Positions 25,637 to 36,516 are shown, numbered from the stretch's first letter. The stretch: 64,000 nucleotides of DNA from Rhizobium pisi (GCF_003938655.1 NZ_RJJT01000009.1:1-64000); one strand, 5' to 3'. Notes: generated by a model from the letters alone, not told the origin. Numbers and translations are program-made.

Positions 25637-26856
25637 ACCTTCTACCGGTCGCCGAGGCCTTGAGCCGCTTGCTCTCGCGTGCAAACCCCGTCGCAGTATC
25701 CGAAACGCTGCCGCTCGCCGAGGCCGAAGGTCGCGTCCTGGCCGTCGATCTCAAGGCTGGCCTGACCCAGCCGCCTTTCAATGCATCCGCCATGGATGGC
25801 TATGCGCTGCGCCGCGAAGACGCGCCGGAGCCAGGCGCCGTGCTGAAGGTTATCGGCACCTCCGCCGCCGGCCACGGCTTCGGGGGACGCGTCGGCAAGG
25901 GCGAGGCTGTCCGCATCTTCACGGGCGCACCTGTCCCGCCAGGTGCCGATAGCGTCCTCTTGCAGGAGGATGCCGAAAAGACCGACGGCGGCATCAAAAC
26001 GAATTTCCCTGTACGGCAGGGCCAGCATGTGCGTCCCCGCGGCCAGGATTTCGTCGAAGGCGAAGCCGTGCTGTCCGCGGGCACCGTGCTCGATTTCTCC
26101 CGACTGACGGTCGCCGCCGGCATGAACCGGCCTGATGTCGAAGTGCTGCGCCGTCCGCTGATCGCCATCCTCGCAACCGGCGACGAATTGCTGCCGCCCG
26201 GAAGCACGCCCGGCCCTTCGCAGATCATTGCGTCGAACACGTTCGGCGTTGCAGCCCTTGCCCGCCGGGCCGGTGCCGACGTGCTCGATCTCGGCATCGT
26301 GCCTGACGATAAGGCCAGGATTACCGCGGCAATCGACAAGGCGCGGGACGCCAAGGTCGATGTCATCGTTACGCTGGGCGGCGCTTCGGTTGGCGATCAT
26401 GATTTGGTGCAGGCCACGCTGATCGAGGCCGGCATGCAGCTCGATTTCTGGCGCATCGCCATGCGCCCCGGCAAACCGCTGATGGTCGGCAGCTTCGGGG
26501 AGACGCATGTGCTCGGGCTGCCCGGCAACCCAATCTCGAGCCTCGTCTGCTCGCTGCTCTTCCTGGAGCCGCTGATCCGCAAGCTCGCCTCCCTGCCGCC
26601 GGTGCGGCGCGAAGCAATGGTGGAGGCGACCGTCACACTACGCGCCAACGACCACCGGCAGGACTATATCAGGGCCAGGCTTTCGAAATCCGCTGCCGGC
26701 GGCTGGCTGGTCGAACCCTTCGACAAGCAGGATTCGTCGATGATGAAGACCTTTGCCCGTTCGGACTGCCTCATCATCCGCCCGCCGCATGCGCCGGAAC
26801 TGCCGGCCGGAGCGCCCTGCCCGGTCATGCTGCTGCGGCCTGACCTTCTGGTATAG
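25633..26856 (+). CDS. moeA: Molybdopterin molybdenumtransferase MoeA
   Basis: Inserts molybdate into adenylated molybdopterin; 407 residues. Domain order is normal: the N-terminal region with [13 protein letters not shown], the beta-rich domain II with [19 protein letters not shown] and [10 protein letters not shown], the MPT-binding domain III with [19 protein letters not shown] and [11 protein letters not shown], and the C-terminal domain IV. It overlaps moaC by four bases and ends the five-gene plus-strand run. The next gene is convergent, only 17 bases away. Confidence 0.96.
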   Translation: MNLLPVAEALSRLLSRANPVAVSETLPLAEAEGRVLAVDLKAGLTQPPFNASAMDGYALRREDAPEPGAVLKVIGTSAAGHGFGGRVGKGEAVRIFTGAPVPPGADSVLLQEDAEKTDGGIKTNFPVRQGQHVRPRGQDFVEGEAVLSAGTVLDFSRLTVAAGMNRPDVEVLRRPLIAILATGDELLPPGSTPGPSQIIASNTFGVAALARRAGADVLDLGIVPDDKARITAAIDKARDAKVDVIVTLGGASVGDHDLVQATLIEAGMQLDFWRIAMRPGKPLMVGSFGETHVLGLPGNPISSLVCSLLFLEPLIRKLASLPPVRREAMVEATVTLRANDHRQDYIRARLSKSAAGGWLVEPFDKQDSSMMKTFARSDCLIIRPPHAPELPAGAPCPVMLLRPDLLV

Positions 26857-26873
26857 CTTCCGCCTCAACGGTT

Positions 26874-27524
26874 TCAGGAAAGCGTGAACACGCCGGCCTG
26901 GGCCGCCCCGCCGCCTGCGCCGAAATCCGCAACCGCATGGGTGGCGATTCGCCTGAGCTCTCCCTGCGGAAGATAAGCGCGCTCGGGATCGCCGATCAGC
27001 ACCTCGATGCTGGCGGCCTGGCAACGCCGGAGGAAGCCCATCACCCGCACGGCAAGGGCGGGATCGTAGAACAGGTCGCCGACGACGAGCAGATCAGTTT
27101 CTGGTGGGGAGGCCTCGGTGATATCGGCGGCGACGGCTGCAATGTTCACGCTATTGATCGCCGCGTTCAGGCCGATCGCAGCGATGGCATTGGCATCGAT
27201 GTCGATTGCCGCCACGGCCATTGCTCCGGCCTTCGCCGCCGCGATGGCGACGAGCCCGGAGCCAGCGCCCAGATCGAGGACACGTCGACCAGCCGCCGTC
27301 TCCGGCCGATCGAGCAGGTGACGGGCGAGCACGGCGCCGCCGGCCCAAGGATAGGCCCAGTAGGGCGCCGGATCGGCTTGTCTGCGGCCGGCAAGCCGCC
27401 AGAGACCGCTCGCTGGCCCCGCCTGATGAAGCAGGATTTCAGGGATGGAGGGAACGGGCGATATCTGCAGGTTGGCCTTGATGAAGGCGGCCGGATCGGG
27501 TTGCGGCATGACGGAGCGTTTCAT
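26874..27524 (-). CDS. Class I SAM methyltransferase (METTL20/PrmA-like protein lysine type)
   Basis: A 216-residue methyltransferase. Motif I is VLDLGAGSGLVAIAAAKAGA (about residues 81-100), followed by AIDIDANAIAAI and the post-II motif DLLVVGDLFYDPALA. Together with the PYWAYPWAGGAVLARHLLD segment, this is the pattern of the ETF-beta lysine methyltransferase (METTL20-like) group related to PrmA. The likely substrate is a protein lysine, possibly ETF-beta; this is by family analogy only. Two in-frame ATG codons (27524, 27509) compete and neither has a clear ribosome binding site. It lies 32 bases after a broken acetyltransferase on the same strand. Confidence 0.75.
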   Translation of the reverse strand: MKRSVMPQPDPAAFIKANLQISPVPSIPEILLHQAGPASGLWRLAGRRQADPAPYWAYPWAGGAVLARHLLDRPETAAGRRVLDLGAGSGLVAIAAAKAGAMAVAAIDIDANAIAAIGLNAAINSVNIAAVAADITEASPPETDLLVVGDLFYDPALAVRVMGFLRRCQAASIEVLIGDPERAYLPQGELRRIATHAVADFGAGGGAAQAGVFTLS

Positions 27525-27556
27525 CGTCGTCTGAAGCCCGATGGTTCAGTAGTTCT

Positions 27557-27730
27557 TCATGGCGAGGTGCGGGTGACGGCGACGATATGGTGGGCGGTGA
27601 GATCGTCGCTATCGAATTCTTCGGCTTCGGGAACCTTCTGCTCATGTACGAAGACTGCGCGCCTTACCCGGAAGGCCTCGTTGCAGAGTGTACTGAAAAC
27701 CGGAACGCTGAGTATCGCCGTTTCCACCAT
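27557..27730 (-). pseudogene. C-terminally truncated GNAT acetyltransferase
   Basis: A frame of 57 codons with GGGAG nine bases before the ATG at 27730. The product begins METAILSV-like and contains FRVRRAVFVHEQKVPEAEEF and DDLTAHHIVAV, the opening beta1-alpha1-alpha2-beta2 part of a GNAT N-acetyltransferase. It then ends in TRTSP and a TGA. The acetyl-CoA binding core (Q/R-x-x-G-x-G/A) is absent, and no other frame downstream encodes it; the methyltransferase begins 32 bases later. A deletion fusing the GNAT 5' half to the next gene's start is the simplest reading. The stub cannot bind acetyl-CoA. Confidence 0.65.
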
Positions 27731-27800
27731 CACCTTCGCTCCCAGCAGAATACATCACGCGAACCTCCCCACCCGCTGCGGCAGAGAGATACCGGCGAAA

Positions 27801-29771
27801 TCAGGCCGGCTTCTTCTTCGAAAACTTGCCCTTCGGTCCTGCGCCGCCCTTGCCGTCTCTTTTAGGGCCCTCATATTTGGAGCCCTCGAATTTCGGCTTG
27901 TCGTATTTCGGCTTGTCGGGTTTCGGACCATCGAAGCCGGGCTTGCCCGGTTTCTTGCTCCAGGGCTTGCTATCCCGCTTTTCCTGGCTGCCGCTGTCGG
28001 CCGCGGCATATCCGCCGCCCGCACCCTTGCCGAACTTGTTCTTCGGCCGCTCGCTGCGGAACGAATCGTCCGGCCGCTCGTCACGGGACGCCTTGCCGGC
28101 ATAAGGTTTCGGCGATGGCGCCCGGCTGAAATCCGGCGTGCCGGAAAGCCGGGTGACGCGGATGCCGCGTTCGAGCGTCTTGTTCGGTCCGAGGGCCTCC
28201 TGGAAGCTTTCGGCGCTTGCCGCGGCGATCTCCACATAGGTTTCCTCGGGCTGCATCTTGATCGCGCCGATTTCGCGCTTCGTGACGTTGCCATTGCGGC
28301 AGAGCATCGGGATCAGCCAGCGCGGCTCGGCATTCTGCTTGCGCCCGACCGAGACGGAGAACCAGACGCTGGCGCCGAAATCCTCACGCGGTCCCTTCTG
28401 CGCCGGCTCGTAGGGCTCAGCATTGTCGCGGCGCTTGCGGCTGCGGTCTTCGTAGACGGCAACCTCGATGAGGTCCTCCGGCGCCGAATGATTGGTGCGG
28501 TAAAGACGCAGGAAAGCGGCGGCGAGTTTGTCGGCGCCGTGGCTGGCGAGAAGCTGCTGCACCAGCCCCTGCTCTTCCTCCTGCGGCGCTTCGTGGAAGA
28601 TCGGATCGGCGAGCAGCCGCTCGTCGTCCCGCTCGCTCACCTCTTCGGCAGACGGCGGCCGCGCCCAGGCAGCCGAAATTCCGGCGTTCTCGAGCAGGCG
28701 CTCCGCCTTGCGCCGCGCATTCAGCGGCACGATCATGGCGCTGATGCCTTTGCGCCCGGCCCGGCCGGTGCGGCCGCTGCGGTGCAGCAGCGTTTCCGGA
28801 TTGGTCGGCAGGTCGGCATGGATGACAAGATCGAGGCCCGGAAGGTCGATGCCGCGGGCGGCGACGTCGGTCGCGATGCAGACGCGGGCGCGGCCATCGC
28901 GCATCGCCTGCAGCGCATGGCTGCGCTCGTTCTGCGTCAGCTCGCCGGAAAGCGCCACCACGGCGAAATTGCGGTTGTTGAACCGCGCGGTCAGATGATT
29001 GACGGCAGCGCGTGTCGAACAGAAGACGATGGCGTTGGTCGCCTCGTAATAGCGCAGCACGTTGATGATCGCGTTTTCGCGGTCGCTCGGGGCCACCATG
29101 AGCGCGCGATATTCGATGTCGACATGCTGCTTTTCCTCAGCCTGCGTGCTGATGCGCACGGCATCGCGCTGATAGCTCTTGGCGAGCTTGGCGATGGCGG
29201 CCGGCACTGTTGCCGAAAACATCAATGTGCGGCGCTCGTCCGGTGCCGAGTCGAGAATGAATTCCAGATCTTCGCGGAAGCCGAGATCAAGCATTTCGTC
29301 GGCCTCATCGAGCACGGCGGCCTTCAATTCCGACATGTCGAGCGCCTTGCGGCGAATGTGGTCGCAGAGACGGCCGGGCGTGCCGACGACGATATGGGCA
29401 CCGCGTTCGAGCGAGCGGCGCTCGCTACGGATATCCATGCCGCCGACGCAGCTGGCGATCACTGCACCGGTCATCTCGTAGAGCCATTCGAGCTCGCGCT
29501 TCACTTGCAGCGCAAGCTCGCGCGTCGGGGCGATGACGATGGCAAGCGGTGCGCCGGCATTGCCGAAGCGCTCCCTGCCCTCGAGCAGCGTCGGCGCCAG
29601 CGCCAGTCCGAAAGCAACGGTTTTGCCGGAGCCGGTCTGGGCTGAGACCAGCGCGTCGGAAGCGACAAGCGCCGGATCGAGCATCGCCTTCTGCACCGGG
29701 GTGAGTTCGGCGTAACCGCGCTTCTGCAACGCCTTGGCGATCGCCGGAACGACGCCGTTGAATTCTGTCAT
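27801..29771 (-). CDS. DEAD-box RNA helicase (DeaD/CsdA-like)
   Basis: ATP-dependent RNA helicase of 656 residues, probably acting in ribosome assembly, mRNA decay or cold adaptation. Motifs in order: Q motif (YAELTPVQKAM), Walker A AQTGSGKT (44-51), PTRELALQ, GTPGR, DEAD (155-158), SAT, and in domain 2 IATDVAARGID and HRSGRTGRAGR. A DbpA-type RNA-binding domain lies near residues 490-560 (REIGAIKMQPEETYVEI). The last 90 residues are Lys/Gly/Pro-rich with repeated KPKYDKPKFEGSKYEG-like units, probably disordered RNA-binding tail. The start ATG at 29771 has no strong ribosome binding site. Confidence 0.92.
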   Translation of the reverse strand: MTEFNGVVPAIAKALQKRGYAELTPVQKAMLDPALVASDALVSAQTGSGKTVAFGLALAPTLLEGRERFGNAGAPLAIVIAPTRELALQVKRELEWLYEMTGAVIASCVGGMDIRSERRSLERGAHIVVGTPGRLCDHIRRKALDMSELKAAVLDEADEMLDLGFREDLEFILDSAPDERRTLMFSATVPAAIAKLAKSYQRDAVRISTQAEEKQHVDIEYRALMVAPSDRENAIINVLRYYEATNAIVFCSTRAAVNHLTARFNNRNFAVVALSGELTQNERSHALQAMRDGRARVCIATDVAARGIDLPGLDLVIHADLPTNPETLLHRSGRTGRAGRKGISAMIVPLNARRKAERLLENAGISAAWARPPSAEEVSERDDERLLADPIFHEAPQEEEQGLVQQLLASHGADKLAAAFLRLYRTNHSAPEDLIEVAVYEDRSRKRRDNAEPYEPAQKGPREDFGASVWFSVSVGRKQNAEPRWLIPMLCRNGNVTKREIGAIKMQPEETYVEIAAASAESFQEALGPNKTLERGIRVTRLSGTPDFSRAPSPKPYAGKASRDERPDDSFRSERPKNKFGKGAGGGYAAADSGSQEKRDSKPWSKKPGKPGFDGPKPDKPKYDKPKFEGSKYEGPKRDGKGGAGPKGKFSKKKPA

Positions 29772-29869
29772 GAGTTCGATCTTTCGGAGCTGTCAGGCGC
29801 GTGTTGCGCCATGGCCGGAGCTTGCCGGCGGGGTATTTGCGCCGTTCCTAGCCGCTCCCGCGTCGATTG

Positions 29870-31726
29870 TCAAAGCGTGCTGCTGCGCCACAGCCAGGCG
29901 TCGATACGGCTTGCCCGGCCGCGCAGCGCCGTTTCCAATGGCCCCTCCATCCGGCCGGACTGCATGACCACGCTGTCGGGGCCTGCGGCACGGACGATTT
30001 CGGCGCTGAGCGCGAGCTCTACACCATGGCGGGCGGCCACCTCCATCAGGCGGCTGCCGACATTGATGGTGTCGCCTGCCGCGGTGATCTGTTGCCGGTC
30101 GCCGGTGCCCAGTCGTGAAGCGACGATCGGGCCGCAATGGGCGCCGACCTTGAAGCCGATCTTCTTCTGGGCGAAGTCGGCATGTACCCTGAGCCAGGCC
30201 CGGGTGCGGTCGCACAGGCCGACCGCGCAGGCAGCCGCGCGAGCGGCATCGTCCTCGGCCGGCTCCGGCAGGCCGAACAGGATCATCGCCCCGTCGCCCA
30301 TGAAGCTGGTGATGGCGCCGCCATGGGCGCGCGCCTCTTCGTCGATCAGTTCGAAGAAGCCGCTCAGTACCTCGCTCACCTTGACCGGTCCGAGGTTTTC
30401 GCTGAGGCCGGTGAATCCGGAGAGATCGATGAAGACGACGGCGGCGTTCTGGCGCACGGGCTTGGCCAGGAAATTCGGATCGCGCGCCAGCCACTCCCCG
30501 AGGCCGGGCGCCTCGATGCGCTGCAGCAGCGCGCTCTGCTCCGCGTAATGGCGGGCGCGGCCGCGGTCGAGCCAGAGTTCGGCCGCGCCGAAGATCAGCG
30601 CCGGCGGCAGCGCGGCTGCGATCGGCAGCGCCGCACTCAGCCAGTAGCCGTGCGCATAGGCCGACAGGTTGATCATCGCCCAGACGATCAGCATAAGCAC
30701 GATAATGAGGTAGCCGACGGCGCTCCGTCGCCAGGCGATCAGCGAAACGAGCATAAGCGGCAGGCCGACGGCGGTGCCGGCATCGATCAGCCTTATCCTG
30801 TGGTCGCGAACCATGCCGTCGCCCGCAATGAGATGAGTAATCGCCGTCGACATCACCTCGACGCCGGGCATGACGGGATCGAAAGGGGTCGGGAAGACGT
30901 CGCCGCCGCCGGTGACCGTCGAACCGATGACGACGACGCGGTCCGCGACGGCATCTGCCGAAAGCTTGCCATCCAGCGCGTCGGCGGCGCTGAAGGTGGC
31001 GATGCTGCCGCGCCCGCCGTAGAAAGTCACCGGCAGGCGCTGGCCGACATCCGTCGGAATGCGCAGATTTCCGAGCATGATGGCATTGGGTTCGATCGTT
31101 GGATCGACGCCGAGCGCGACCGAGGCGGCGCGCAGCGGAAAAGCCGGATCCAGCCGGTCCGCGGCGCGCGAGATCAGCGGAATGAAGCGCGGCGTGCCGG
31201 TCTGGTCGGTGGCGACATTGACGATGCCGACTGCGGCCGCCCCGGCAAAGCGGGGGAGCGGCAACAGAAGCTGGTTTGCCTCGGGGATGGCGGCAAGCGG
31301 ATCGCCCGCCGCGTCGGTGACCCGCTGCCGGCTCTGCGCAAAGGTGGCCGCGGCCGCAATCACGCTCGGCCCCTGGCGAAGAGCTGCGACGAGCGCCGCA
31401 TCGCCCTCCTCCGGTCCGGGATCGACGAGCAGAATGTCGAGCGCGAGCGCCTTCGGCTTCAAGGCGATGATCGCGTTGACGAGGCGCGCAAGTGTCGCCC
31501 GATCCAGCGGATAACCGTGAGCCGCCGCCGTGCGGTCGTCAATCGCGACGATCGAGACGATGGGAGGCGGCGCCTTCGCTCCGATGATGGCGCTGCGGAT
31601 ATCGGCGAGTGAAGCTTCCATCCGGTCGAGGAGGCCGCTGCCGGCGTTGAAACTGATATAGCCGAGCGCCGCCCCCCAGAGACCGGCGAGCAGCAGCGCG
31701 ATCACGGTCTGCAGGCGATGGTTCAT
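29870..31726 (-). CDS. CHASE2-domain adenylate/guanylate cyclase
   Basis: Membrane cyclase of 618 residues. One N-terminal helix, then an extracytoplasmic CHASE2 sensor (about residues 30-320), three closely spaced helices (about 325-395), and a class III nucleotidyl cyclase domain (about 425-590). In the catalytic domain, AAVVFIDLSGFTGLSE supplies a metal-binding Asp and SFMGDGAMILFG the second; AAGDTINVGSRLMEVA is the helix with the transition-state Asn/Arg. It should make cAMP (or cGMP) in response to an envelope signal. It starts five bases after the FecR-domain gene, so the pair is one operon. Confidence 0.88.
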   Translation of the reverse strand: MNHRLQTVIALLLAGLWGAALGYISFNAGSGLLDRMEASLADIRSAIIGAKAPPPIVSIVAIDDRTAAAHGYPLDRATLARLVNAIIALKPKALALDILLVDPGPEEGDAALVAALRQGPSVIAAAATFAQSRQRVTDAAGDPLAAIPEANQLLLPLPRFAGAAAVGIVNVATDQTGTPRFIPLISRAADRLDPAFPLRAASVALGVDPTIEPNAIMLGNLRIPTDVGQRLPVTFYGGRGSIATFSAADALDGKLSADAVADRVVVIGSTVTGGGDVFPTPFDPVMPGVEVMSTAITHLIAGDGMVRDHRIRLIDAGTAVGLPLMLVSLIAWRRSAVGYLIIVLMLIVWAMINLSAYAHGYWLSAALPIAAALPPALIFGAAELWLDRGRARHYAEQSALLQRIEAPGLGEWLARDPNFLAKPVRQNAAVVFIDLSGFTGLSENLGPVKVSEVLSGFFELIDEEARAHGGAITSFMGDGAMILFGLPEPAEDDAARAAACAVGLCDRTRAWLRVHADFAQKKIGFKVGAHCGPIVASRLGTGDRQQITAAGDTINVGSRLMEVAARHGVELALSAEIVRAAGPDSVVMQSGRMEGPLETALRGRASRIDAWLWRSSTL

Positions 31727-31731
31727 GGCAT

Positions 31732-32250
31732 TTATTGGCCGAGGCGGGCAAGAAGGGCGGCGGCACGCGGCGCCGGCCAGCGGCGCACGACGAGCGGCTC
31801 CGTTCCGCTGCCGACATCGACACCCTCGCCTGGCGACAACACCACCGGCTTACCCGTCGGCCGACGGACCCCGACGCTGCCTCTGACGACCAGCACCGAG
31901 GTCTTGCCGCTTGCGACATCGACGGCCCATTGCGTGCCGCGCACGGCGGCAATCGCCTGCGGCGTCACGACCTGGAAGCCGCCCGCGTGCTGGCTGCTAT
32001 TGACATCGACGAGGACAGCCTTGCTGCGCAGCGATAGGGAATCGGGGCTGCCGTCACGGTTGCGGTCGATGAGGCGGAAGGACGCGCCGGCCTCCGCCGT
32101 CACCTTCACGCCGCCCGGACACGTGAGCACCTGGCGAGCGCTGGCATCGCGCGACACCGCGCAGCCGGCAGACTGAGCAAAGGCCGCCGCATGTGAAAAC
32201 AGGCCGACACCAAGTGTGGCGACAAGCAGACTGCGAAGCATCGTGTGCAT
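31732..32250 (-). CDS. Secreted FecR-domain protein
   Basis: A 172-residue periplasmic protein with a clear signal peptide (cleavage near AFA-QS, residue 26) and a FecR-type beta domain (about 85-150: FQVVTPQAIAAVRGTQWAVDV, SVLVVRGSVGVRRPTGKPVVLSPGEGVDV). A calcium-loop-like DRNRDGSPDSL lies before it. In ferric citrate signalling FecR domains relay envelope signals, but free secreted FecR domains are also found next to CHASE2 cyclases, as here. It likely supplies or modulates the periplasmic input to the cyclase whose gene begins five bases downstream. The ATG pair at 32250/32241 leaves the exact start open. Confidence 0.82.
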   Translation of the reverse strand: MHTMLRSLLVATLGVGLFSHAAAFAQSAGCAVSRDASARQVLTCPGGVKVTAEAGASFRLIDRNRDGSPDSLSLRSKAVLVDVNSSQHAGGFQVVTPQAIAAVRGTQWAVDVASGKTSVLVVRGSVGVRRPTGKPVVLSPGEGVDVGSGTEPLVVRRWPAPRAAALLARLGQ

Positions 32251-32377
32251 GGAAAGCCCCTTTGACCGTGCGGAACAGCTTTTATGAGAGTGCCCGCCAA
32301 CCGTCTTCTTCCATTTGGAGCATGATAGCCGAATTCGGATGTTTCCCTATGCGAAAAAAGCAAAGCGATGCCAAGCC

Positions 32378-33523
32378 TCAGCGGCCGGTAACGGCTTCCG
32401 GGGCGGGTCCGGCATAACGCGCCCGCGGCCGGATCAGTTGGCCGCTCTCGATCTGCTCCATCGCATGCGCCAGCCAGCCGGCGGAACGGGCAAGCGAAAA
32501 GACGATGATCGGCGCCTCTCGTGGGAGATCGAAGGCGGCAGCCATCGCCGCCAGCGCGAAATCGACGTTGACCTTGTCGCCGACGATCTCCTCGCCAATT
32601 TCCCGGACGTCGGCAAATTGCGGCGGCAGAGGAAAGTGCGAAAGCAGCGCCAGAGCCCTGACATCGCCTTCGGGATAGAGCGGATGGCCGAAGGCCGACA
32701 GGTGGTTGCCCTGGGCAAGCGTGCGGCGGATTGCCTGCTCCGCCCCGAAACCGGAAGCGGCTTCGATCAAGGCATCGATGCCTTGCCAGGCGGCGCCATG
32801 CAGCGGCCCTGTCAGCGTCGCGAGGCCGGAAAGCACGGAAGCCGAAAGGGCGGCACCCGCTGATGCCGTGACACGCGCCGCAAAGGTCGAGGCATTGAGT
32901 TCGTGGTCGGCAAGCAGCACCAGCGCGCGACGCAGGCAATCGGCTGCATCCGGCCGCTGCCAGCTGGCCGCAAGCCTCAGATGCAACAGCTCACCCGCAA
33001 GTCCGGGCGCCAACGCATCGGCGACGGTGGAGAGAACCCCGTGGGCCTCGCGCCGAAGTGCCGCCTGCGATCGGCCGAGCGACGGCAGATCTGATGTCAG
33101 CCGCCCTGCAAGCGCGAGAAAAGCAGCCTGAAGCGATGGAGAGGCATGTCCGGCTCCCGTGCCGGAAGAGAGTGTTTCCGCGCTATTCCAGAGCAACGCT
33201 GCCGTCTGCTCCAGCGTCGCAGCTTCAGCAAAGGTGGCTGCATCCCGTCCGCGATAGAACAGGCGTCCGCCGATGATGGTCGAGATCGCCGAAGTGAGAA
33301 CCGGGTCGCCCCATCGAATCGTCTCAGCTGCAACTGTTTCAGCCTTGCGGCGACCGGCATGACGCTCGGCCAATCGCTGCACGTCGGCGGCCTGGTAGAG
33401 ACTGCGGCGTGGATCGGCGGGATCGGGCTTGGCCCGGATGCGTCCACGGCTGACATTGGCGTAGAGCGTCTGCGGCTTGGTCTTCAGCGCTTGCAGCGCC
33501 TCCTCGGCGGTCAGCCACGACAT
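32378..33523 (-). CDS. Citrate synthase-family protein with N-terminal HTH
   Basis: A 381-residue protein. The first ~60 residues form a MerR-like helix-turn-helix (WLTAEEALQALKTKPQTLYA, then SLYQAADVQRLAERHAGRRK). Residues 70-375 are citrate synthase-like: DHELNASTFAARV, GPLHGAAWQG, FGHPLYPEGD and NVDFALAAM. The three catalytic positions (His in PLHG, His in FGHP, Asp in NVDF) are kept, but the fold is shorter than in housekeeping GltA. The HTH suggests DNA binding linked to acyl-CoA or oxaloacetate sensing. Its start is 83 bases from a divergent paralogue, with two palindromes between. Whether it is an enzyme, a regulator or both is unknown. Confidence 0.8.
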   Translation of the reverse strand: MSWLTAEEALQALKTKPQTLYANVSRGRIRAKPDPADPRRSLYQAADVQRLAERHAGRRKAETVAAETIRWGDPVLTSAISTIIGGRLFYRGRDAATFAEAATLEQTAALLWNSAETLSSGTGAGHASPSLQAAFLALAGRLTSDLPSLGRSQAALRREAHGVLSTVADALAPGLAGELLHLRLAASWQRPDAADCLRRALVLLADHELNASTFAARVTASAGAALSASVLSGLATLTGPLHGAAWQGIDALIEAASGFGAEQAIRRTLAQGNHLSAFGHPLYPEGDVRALALLSHFPLPPQFADVREIGEEIVGDKVNVDFALAAMAAAFDLPREAPIIVFSLARSAGWLAHAMEQIESGQLIRPRARYAGPAPEAVTGR

Positions 33524-33534
33524 CGGTGCCTCAT

Positions 33535-33565
33535 ATTGATCAATTGCATCAAGATTGACGTCAAT
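33535..33565. promoter_or_regulatory. Two palindromic operator candidates between citrate synthase paralogues
   Basis: ATTGATCAAT at 33535-33544 and ATTGACGTCAAT at 33554-33565 are perfect palindromes sharing the half site ATTGA/TCAAT, with spacing 0 and 2. They lie in the 83-base gap between divergent starts, nine bases apart, and the second overlaps a TTGACG -35-like sequence for the plus-strand gene. They are good candidates for binding by the HTH-bearing citrate synthase-family protein encoded next to them. Confidence 0.5.
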
Positions 33566-33606
33566 GACGCTAGGTCAGATCATCCGTGTCGTAAAGGAGA
33601 AAACCT

Positions 33607-34695
33607 ATGAAAAACGGCTTGGAAGATGTCATTGCCGCCGAAACGCAGCTTTCGGATGTCGATGGCGAAGCAGGGCGACTGATCATCCGCGGCGTATCGC
33701 TGGATCAGCTGGTCGCAAACAGCAGCTATGAAGGCGTCGCTGCATTGTTGCTTGACGGGTTGATGGAACGAAGTGTCGGCGAGGCACAATTGCGTGCCTG
33801 GCTGGCGAAAGCGCGAATTAGGGTGTTTGACCATGTCAGGGCCGCCGACGCCTCCCTGCTCGCTTTGCCGCCGGTCGATGCAATGCGGGCACTGATCGCT
33901 CGGCTGCCGGACGGCGAGGATTTCGACACCGTGCTCAACCTTCTGGCAGCGCCCGCCGTCTTCCTGCCGGCAGTTTTGCGGCTGCAGCGCAGTCAGAAAC
34001 CGATCGCGCCGGACGCCTCGCTGCCACAGGCGGCCGATATCCTGCGCATGCTGACCGGCAAATCGCCGACCCGGGAACAGTCGGCCGCACTCGACGCCTA
34101 TCTCGTGACGATATCGGATCATGGCCTCAACGCATCGACCTTTGCGTCCCGCGTCATCGCCTCGACGCAGGCAGGCCTTACCTCTTCGGTGCTGGCGGCG
34201 CTGAGCGCGCTGAAGGGACCGCTGCATGGCGGTGCGCCGGGTCCTGTGCTCGACATGTTGGATGCGATCGGAACGGCGGAGAATGCTTACACCTGGCTCG
34301 GCGAGGCGCTCGATCGCGGCGAGCGGCTGATGGGTTTCGGCCACCGCATCTACCGCGTCCGCGATCCGCGCGCCGATGCGCTAAAGGGCGCGCTGAAGCC
34401 GTTGATGGCGTCAGGACAGGTGAACCGCGCCCGCGGTGAACTTGCCGAGGCGGTGGAGGCCGCTGCCTTGGCAATCCTGAAAGCGCGCAAGCCGAACCGG
34501 CCGCTCGACGTCAATGTCGAATTCTACACCGCGCTGCTGCTCGAAGCGCTCGGCTTTCCACGTAAGGCCTTCACCGGCGTCTTCGCGATCGGCCGCACCG
34601 TCGGATGGCTGGCGCATGCGCGTGAACAGGCGCTCGACGGCCGGCTGATCCGCCCGCGTTCGGTCTATACAGGACCGTTGCCGGCGGCTGCCTGA
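33607..34695 (+). CDS. Citrate/methylcitrate synthase-like protein
   Basis: A 362-residue paralogue without the HTH head. It keeps SDHGLNASTFASRV, GPLHGGAPGP (active-site His) and MGFGHRIYRVRDPR (second His and CoA/phosphate-contacting Arg). At the usual catalytic Asp motif (NVDFY) it reads NVEFY, an Asp-to-Glu change. The enzyme would condense oxaloacetate with acetyl- or propionyl-CoA; substrate cannot be fixed by eye. AAGGAGA seven bases before the ATG at 33607 supports the start. It is divergent from the HTH-type paralogue and convergent with pyrG. Confidence 0.85.
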   Translation: MKNGLEDVIAAETQLSDVDGEAGRLIIRGVSLDQLVANSSYEGVAALLLDGLMERSVGEAQLRAWLAKARIRVFDHVRAADASLLALPPVDAMRALIARLPDGEDFDTVLNLLAAPAVFLPAVLRLQRSQKPIAPDASLPQAADILRMLTGKSPTREQSAALDAYLVTISDHGLNASTFASRVIASTQAGLTSSVLAALSALKGPLHGGAPGPVLDMLDAIGTAENAYTWLGEALDRGERLMGFGHRIYRVRDPRADALKGALKPLMASGQVNRARGELAEAVEAAALAILKARKPNRPLDVNVEFYTALLLEALGFPRKAFTGVFAIGRTVGWLAHAREQALDGRLIRPRSVYTGPLPAAA

Positions 34696-34744
34696 TGGTC
34701 GACTCGGCGGCAGGCATGTCCCTGCCGCCGATCGTCAGCCGCGG

Positions 34745-36499
<1,755 letters not shown>

Positions 36500-36516
36500 T
36501 TATGTCGAAGACCGGC

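Noticed and set aside
26937..29645. Open frame of about 900 codons on the plus strand opposite the DEAD-box helicase
   Set aside because: It is an antisense shadow of the helicase gene. The codon bias of the real gene removes stop codons from the opposite strand in GC-rich DNA. The product is Arg/Gly/Ala-rich without domains or a ribosome binding site.
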